Source: Bacteroidota bacterium (GTDB lineage: Bacteria > Bacteroidota > Bacteroidia > Chitinophagales > Chitinophagaceae). From it: a stretch of DNA of 64,000 nucleotides. Shown here one piece after another: positions 59,918-64,000 of the stretch. The translations under genes and the position numbers were made by a program. A model generated the notes under the pieces. The model was not told the DNA's origin. It was given only the letters and a program-made list of their open reading frames with translations, and ran no database searches. Every line of letters begins with the position of its first letter. Within the stretch, counting starts at the first letter, position 1. The stretch is taken from NCBI GenBank assembly GCA_018267915.1, contig JAFDXN010000060.1, positions 372,001-436,000 on the forward strand. Reading direction: 5' to 3'.

Positions 59918-60328
59918 ATGAAGCTGATCAACAAAAAGATCTGCATGGGTAAAGACATAGGAGTGCACGGCAACGTGTTCGGCGGCATACTAATGTCCTG
60001 GATCGATGAGGCCGCTGCCGCCTTCGCTACCGAATATTGCTGCACGCCAAATATGGTAACATTGAAAGTGGGGGAATTGCTGTTCAAACGCCCCCTCAAA
60101 GTGGGGAACCATATACGTCTCTACGGCGATGTGGCACATCTCGGCAAAACCTCTATTATCCTGAATATTGAGGCGAGGAAATACAATGTATATAGCGGTG
60201 AGGAAACAGTGGTTTGCGTCACATCTATCACCTTTGTGCGTATTGATGAAGACGGCTACCCGACACCAATAGGGGAAACAGTGCGCAATAAATACCACGC
60301 GGGACTTGAAACACCCGTATTTAACTGA
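59918..60328 (+). CDS. acyl-CoA thioesterase, hotdog fold
   Basis: 136 aa. Hotdog motif GNVFGGILMSWIDEAAAAFA (about residues 19-38) with the catalytic-type Asp, then MVTLKVGELLFKRPLKVGNH and SITFVRIDEDGYPTP. Close in layout to YciA/BACH-type acyl-CoA thioesterases, which hydrolyse acyl-CoA to the free acid and CoA. Cytoplasmic. Confidence 0.88.
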   Translation: MKLINKKICMGKDIGVHGNVFGGILMSWIDEAAAAFATEYCCTPNMVTLKVGELLFKRPLKVGNHIRLYGDVAHLGKTSIILNIEARKYNVYSGEETVVCVTSITFVRIDEDGYPTPIGETVRNKYHAGLETPVFN

Positions 60329-60392
60329 TAGGTTATAGTTTGTTTTAATTGGTTATGGCATAATTTTTTTGAATGTGTTCAATAATCATTTA

Positions 60393-60413
60393 TTAATATT
60401 GTACCAATATTAA
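60393..60413. promoter_or_regulatory. 9-bp inverted repeat before the surface-protein gene
   Basis: TTAATATTG (60393-60401), TAC, CAATATTAA (60405-60413): a perfect dyad, the shape of a dimeric regulator site, about 70 bp upstream of the ATG at 60482. TACTTTCG (one mismatch to TAnnTTTG) lies nearer the gene. Confidence 0.4.
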
Positions 60414-60481
60414 CATTCCTTAACTTTCGCGAAATGTTTTGTTAACATAGCGCGGATACTTTCGTTCACAAATTCACTAGG

Positions 60482-63400
60482 ATGAAAAAAAGCTACTCCT
60501 TAAAGTTTTTCACGGTACTATTAATGCTTGCATTAACTAATACCAATTCGTTCGCCACCTTTACTAATCCTGCAGGCTTTGATCTGTCCACAGGCAATTA
60601 TAGCTTCAATAACTGGCCTTCAAACAGCACCGCAGGCACTTACCCGCCAAACATGATGTTTCACTGGGTTAACGTAGGTGATGCGACAATGGCTAACTAT
60701 ACTGGCGACTCGTATGCGGACTATGCTTGCGCATACAGCAACCCCCCAATTACCAGCGGGCCAAGAATATTTGGTTATGGCACCAGCGGGTTTAGCTTTT
60801 TAAATACGGGCAGCGCGCAGAGCAATGCCTGTGCCACCGGGCAAGGCGGCTTTTGCGGCGATGCCGAGTTAGCATTGATAACCACTGGCAGGTCTGCCAT
60901 TCAGGTGTCATGGCAGTCGAATACTGTTACCGTTAACCCCCGCGTTTATGGCCTTCGCCTGCAATACAGGGTAGGTGCTGCAGGCAACTATACGGATGTT
61001 CCCGGCCCTATAGAATATATCTCCGGCAACGGCGTTCAGAACATAGGCCCGGTTACTCTGCCGGCTGCCTGCGAAAATAAACCGCTCGTCGACCTTCGCT
61101 GGGTATATTATTATATAAGCGGCAGTGGTGCGCGTTCTGAGATCAGCATGACAAATATCTCGGTTACCAGCTCACCTGGATATTTTACCATTGCAAACCC
61201 CGTTAACCTCACTGCACTCAATACGAATCAACCCCTTCCGTCTCCGGCAGGTACTTTCCAGTTGAGCGGTACCGACTTAAGCGCAGCAAACACAACAGTT
61301 CAGTTCTCACCTGCAACCACGAATTTTGAGTTATCTACGGACAACACCAACTTTTTTTCATCTCTCACATTACCGAACTCAAATGGTGGCCTAACAGGTC
61401 AGCCCGTTACTATTTACGTACGCCAGAGCGCCACTGCGCCCTTAGGTACCAATAGTGCTACAGTTCAGGTATCGGCTACAGGCGCTACCAGCAGCACTGT
61501 TGGCGTAAGTGGTACGGTAGGTCCGCCGGTTCCTGTCATCACTCCATCAACTACTTCACTCACAGGCTTTTCAGCCATCGTAGGCAACCCTTCTGCCTCA
61601 CAGAACTTTTATGTAAACGGTAATAACCTCGTCGCTAACGTTACTGCTACTGCACCCTCGGGCTACGAGATATCTTTGAATAACATTACCTGGTTCTCAT
61701 CTTTGACTTTGACCCAAAGTGGTGGTACGCTCGTCGGTCAGCCGGTATACATTTATGCACGCATAACGGCTGCCGCACCATTAGGCCCCACAAACGGTAC
61801 CTTGACGCTTACCTCTACCAATGCAACAACTCAGAATATTTCTCTTACCGGCAACGTAATTGTTCCCCCACCGGTAATTACTACTACCGCACTTAATCCC
61901 GGCGGACCTTTCTCAGCTGTTTTTGGTAATGCCTCTTCAGCGCAGACATTCACGGTAAGTGGCGCCAATCTCGTTGCAGATGTGACGATCACTCCGCCAA
62001 CAGGCTATGAGCTGTCTTTGAACAACATTTCTTATACACCTACGCTTACTATCACCCAGTCTGGCGGCACATTGCCCGGCCAGCCTATAACTGTTTACGC
62101 GCGCCTTGCAGCAACAGCAGCTTTGGGTGCCCATAACGGTAACATTGCACTGACGTCAACTAACGCAACAACACAAAATATCGCTGTAACCGGCACTGTG
62201 GTAATACCGACCGTTACAACTACGGGCACCATCAACCTGTTCAGCAGCATGTCAGGCTACCCCTCGGCTCCGCAGACATTAATACTTAATGGCAGCAACC
62301 TCCAGGGCGACGTGACTGTCACAGCTCCCGCCGGTTTTGAAATATCTACAGATAACATCACTTACAATAACTCCATACTGCTCCTGCAGGTAGGCGGCAG
62401 CTTGGTCGGCCAACCGATTACGCTGTATACGCGTATTAAGGCAAGTGCAGCAGGGTGGGTGAGTGGTAATCTCGTTTTCACATCGGCACTGATGCCGACT
62501 ATGAATATACTGGTACGGGGTAATGCTAACCTGCCATTTACAAACGGTGATATAGCCGTTACCCGCGTGGGTGATAGCCTCAGTACACTGGTAAATACAG
62601 GTAATGTTGTGTTCATCGATGAGTTTACACCCGCTGGCGTAAAAGTGCAGAGCATCATTCTGCCTTCCGCCGCAGCTTATCCTGCCAATAACCTGGTGCT
62701 AAGCGGTGTTGCTACCAGCGAGGGTCACCTCTCACGCTCGCTCAATAGTCAATACCTTATTGTAGCCGGCTACGATACAACAGCAACGAATACAATGGCT
62801 ACTTCGCTCTCTAACACTAGTGCAGCAACACTGAATCGCTCAGCTGCTCTTATCAGGTACGATGGCGCTGTCAATGTAGCTACCGCGCTGTCCGACGCTA
62901 CCGGTAATGCACGCGGCGCTTATACCACTGATGGTAATAACCTTTGGATAGGGTGCAGCAGCTCAGGTATCCGTTACTGCACTGTTGGCTCCGGTACTTC
63001 GACACAGATCACTACCACTCCGACAAATATCCGTGATATCGGCTTTGCCGAATACGATGGCGGCGGTATTGGACAGTTGTTTATGTCGTCCTCGTCGGGT
63101 GCTACCAGGCTGGCACAGGTAGGCACAGGCCTGCCGACGACCGGACCGCAGACTGTTACGAACATCAATGGACCTATCCTCACAAGTCCTTACCAGTTCT
63201 TCTATGCCGACCTGGATCCTGCTACTCCCGGCGCCGACGTGCTTTGGGTAGCTGACGACGGCATCGGCCTTGTGCGCTTCTCATTAGTCGGCACTACATG
63301 GCAGCAGGACGGTGTTATTGGCGCACCTTCCGATGTTTACCGCGGTGTTACAGGTACCGTTAATAGCGCTACCGGCATCATGACTATCTATGCAGTGCGT

Positions 63401-64000
63401 CGTTTCGACGGTACAGCTACGGGCAACGGTGGCGACGTGGTTTCATTTACCGACAATATGGGCCATGCTCCTGCTACCTTTACGGCTCCTACGCTAAATA
63501 CGGTTGTAGCTGCAGGCACAAACAATAAGATATCATACAGGGGCATTGCACTCGTTCCTTATAACCCCACTTGTGTCGGCGGTGTTGTTAACTGGACGGG
63601 TAACGCCAGTGCCAATACAAAGCTTGCCGCCAACTGGTGCAGCCTTACCACGCCCACTACCTCTAACGATGTAGTGTACGATGCTACCGGTACTACCAAC
63701 CAGCCTCGCGTTGACAGTGCAGGCAATGATGCTCACAACCTGAGTGTGAAACCCGGCGTAGTGCTCAACTTCGCCAGCGGTAGTTCATACAACCTCACAG
63801 GTAGTATTTCAAACGGCGGCACTTTCAACAGTGCACTTGGTACCCTGAGTTTCACAGGTGCCTCGGCCCAGGGAACACCCGCTCTGCATGTTGCCAGGCT
63901 CATCACCAACTGCTCATCAGTTAACCCGGCAGGCAATGTGCAGGTTGATACCATGATGACAATGACAGCAGGCGATATCCAGTTGGGCGCTGATACGCTT
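60482..64000 (+). CDS. large repetitive surface protein, partial at right edge
   Basis: 1173 codons, open to the window end. Signal peptide MKKSYSLKFFTVLLMLALTN to NSFA. Residues about 25-235 form a first beta-rich domain. Four tandem units follow; the last three start at 61535, 61874 and 62213, an exact period of 339 bp (113 aa). Each has the pattern GNxSxxQTFxVxGxNL, TxPxGYEIS, SGGTLxGQPxxxYxR and TSTNATTQNI. Then a beta-propeller-like or choice-of-anchor part (LWIGCSSSGIRYCTVG, DVLWVADDGIGLVRF). Probably a T9SS-secreted adhesin-like or surface-layer protein; the sorting domain would be beyond the window. Confidence 0.85.
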   Translation, partial: MKKSYSLKFFTVLLMLALTNTNSFATFTNPAGFDLSTGNYSFNNWPSNSTAGTYPPNMMFHWVNVGDATMANYTGDSYADYACAYSNPPITSGPRIFGYGTSGFSFLNTGSAQSNACATGQGGFCGDAELALITTGRSAIQVSWQSNTVTVNPRVYGLRLQYRVGAAGNYTDVPGPIEYISGNGVQNIGPVTLPAACENKPLVDLRWVYYYISGSGARSEISMTNISVTSSPGYFTIANPVNLTALNTNQPLPSPAGTFQLSGTDLSAANTTVQFSPATTNFELSTDNTNFFSSLTLPNSNGGLTGQPVTIYVRQSATAPLGTNSATVQVSATGATSSTVGVSGTVGPPVPVITPSTTSLTGFSAIVGNPSASQNFYVNGNNLVANVTATAPSGYEISLNNITWFSSLTLTQSGGTLVGQPVYIYARITAAAPLGPTNGTLTLTSTNATTQNISLTGNVIVPPPVITTTALNPGGPFSAVFGNASSAQTFTVSGANLVADVTITPPTGYELSLNNISYTPTLTITQSGGTLPGQPITVYARLAATAALGAHNGNIALTSTNATTQNIAVTGTVVIPTVTTTGTINLFSSMSGYPSAPQTLILNGSNLQGDVTVTAPAGFEISTDNITYNNSILLLQVGGSLVGQPITLYTRIKASAAGWVSGNLVFTSALMPTMNILVRGNANLPFTNGDIAVTRVGDSLSTLVNTGNVVFIDEFTPAGVKVQSIILPSAAAYPANNLVLSGVATSEGHLSRSLNSQYLIVAGYDTTATNTMATSLSNTSAATLNRSAALIRYDGAVNVATALSDATGNARGAYTTDGNNLWIGCSSSGIRYCTVGSGTSTQITTTPTNIRDIGFAEYDGGGIGQLFMSSSSGATRLAQVGTGLPTTGPQTVTNINGPILTSPYQFFYADLDPATPGADVLWVADDGIGLVRFSLVGTTWQQDGVIGAPSDVYRGVTGTVNSATGIMTIYAVRRFDGTATGNGGDVVSFTDNMGHAPATFTAPTLNTVVAAGTNNKISYRGIALVPYNPTCVGGVVNWTGNASANTKLAANWCSLTTPTTSNDVVYDATGTTNQPRVDSAGNDAHNLSVKPGVVLNFASGSSYNLTGSISNGGTFNSALGTLSFTGASAQGTPALHVARLITNCSSVNPAGNVQVDTMMTMTAGDIQLGADTL
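61196..62525 (+). repeat. tandem 113-aa repeats in the surface protein
   Basis: Units start at about 61196, then 61535, 61874 and 62213, the last ending near 62525. Units two and three are the most alike; the first and last have diverged. Confidence 0.75.

Overview
The window reads as chromosomal DNA of a member of the Bacteroidota, most likely Chitinophagaceae-like. The evidence is: promoter boxes of the Bacteroidota type (TAnnTTTG), two TonB-dependent receptors with carboxypeptidase-regulatory N-domains, two proteins ending in type IX secretion (T9SS) sorting domains, families largely typical of the phylum (DUF4175, IPExxxVDY, DUF2723, DUF4331, DUF1501/DUF1800 pair), and start codons usually without a Shine-Dalgarno sequence. 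There is no prophage, insertion sequence, CRISPR array or rRNA operon. Genus-level assignment is inference.

Layout. 1-6.5 kb: a truncated KGG-repeat stress-type protein, small membrane and secreted proteins, a DinB-like protein, a GNAT acetyltransferase, branched-chain aminotransferase, an EamA exporter and a divergent MocR-type regulator. 6.5-17.4 kb: a MutS2-like ATPase without Smr domain, a large DUF4175 protein, a thioredoxin-fold protein, RarA, a glutaminyl cyclase lipoprotein, PabB and a very acidic protein. 17.4-29.6 kb: PurA, a 690-bp gap without a convincing gene, an SPFH protein, an IPExxxVDY protein, a DUF2723 membrane protein, tRNA-Cys, a nucleoside phosphorylase, Lgt, an NAD(P)-binding protein, topoisomerase IB and a TonB-C protein. 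29.6-42.1 kb: the S10-spc ribosomal protein operon on the minus strand, rpsJ to secY and map, ending abruptly at map. 42.2-49.3 kb: a DUF2007 protein, a TonB receptor, a dienelactone-hydrolase-like protein without its catalytic residues, and a secreted DUF1800/DUF1501 pair. 49.4-58.3 kb: a minus-strand set of two DUF4331 proteins, a TPR lipoprotein, a HupE/UreJ-type permease and a second TonB receptor, with three predicted small RNAs. 58.4-64 kb: a TIGR00266 protein, a small hydrophilic protein, an acyl-CoA thioesterase, and the first 1173 codons of a large repetitive surface protein that runs off the right edge.

The most unusual signal is at 49.4-52.3 kb. Three non-coding intervals on the minus strand share one exact architecture: two 9-bp direct repeats (TTYGYCRCA) 12 bp apart, then exactly 28 bp, then a TAnnTTTG box, then a transcript of about 90-115 nt ending in a strong intrinsic terminator. 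All three lack a -33 TTTG element at the usual spacing. All three predicted transcripts carry a related 11-nt element (GG-TT--T-GG), and two share a 12-nt identity just upstream of it. I interpret this as a family of activator-dependent sRNAs. The 9-12-9 repeat geometry resembles that bound by LytTR-type response regulators, but the activator is not in the window. The sRNAs bracket the TonB receptor gene next to the HupE-like permease, so a role in regulating outer-membrane uptake is possible but unproven.
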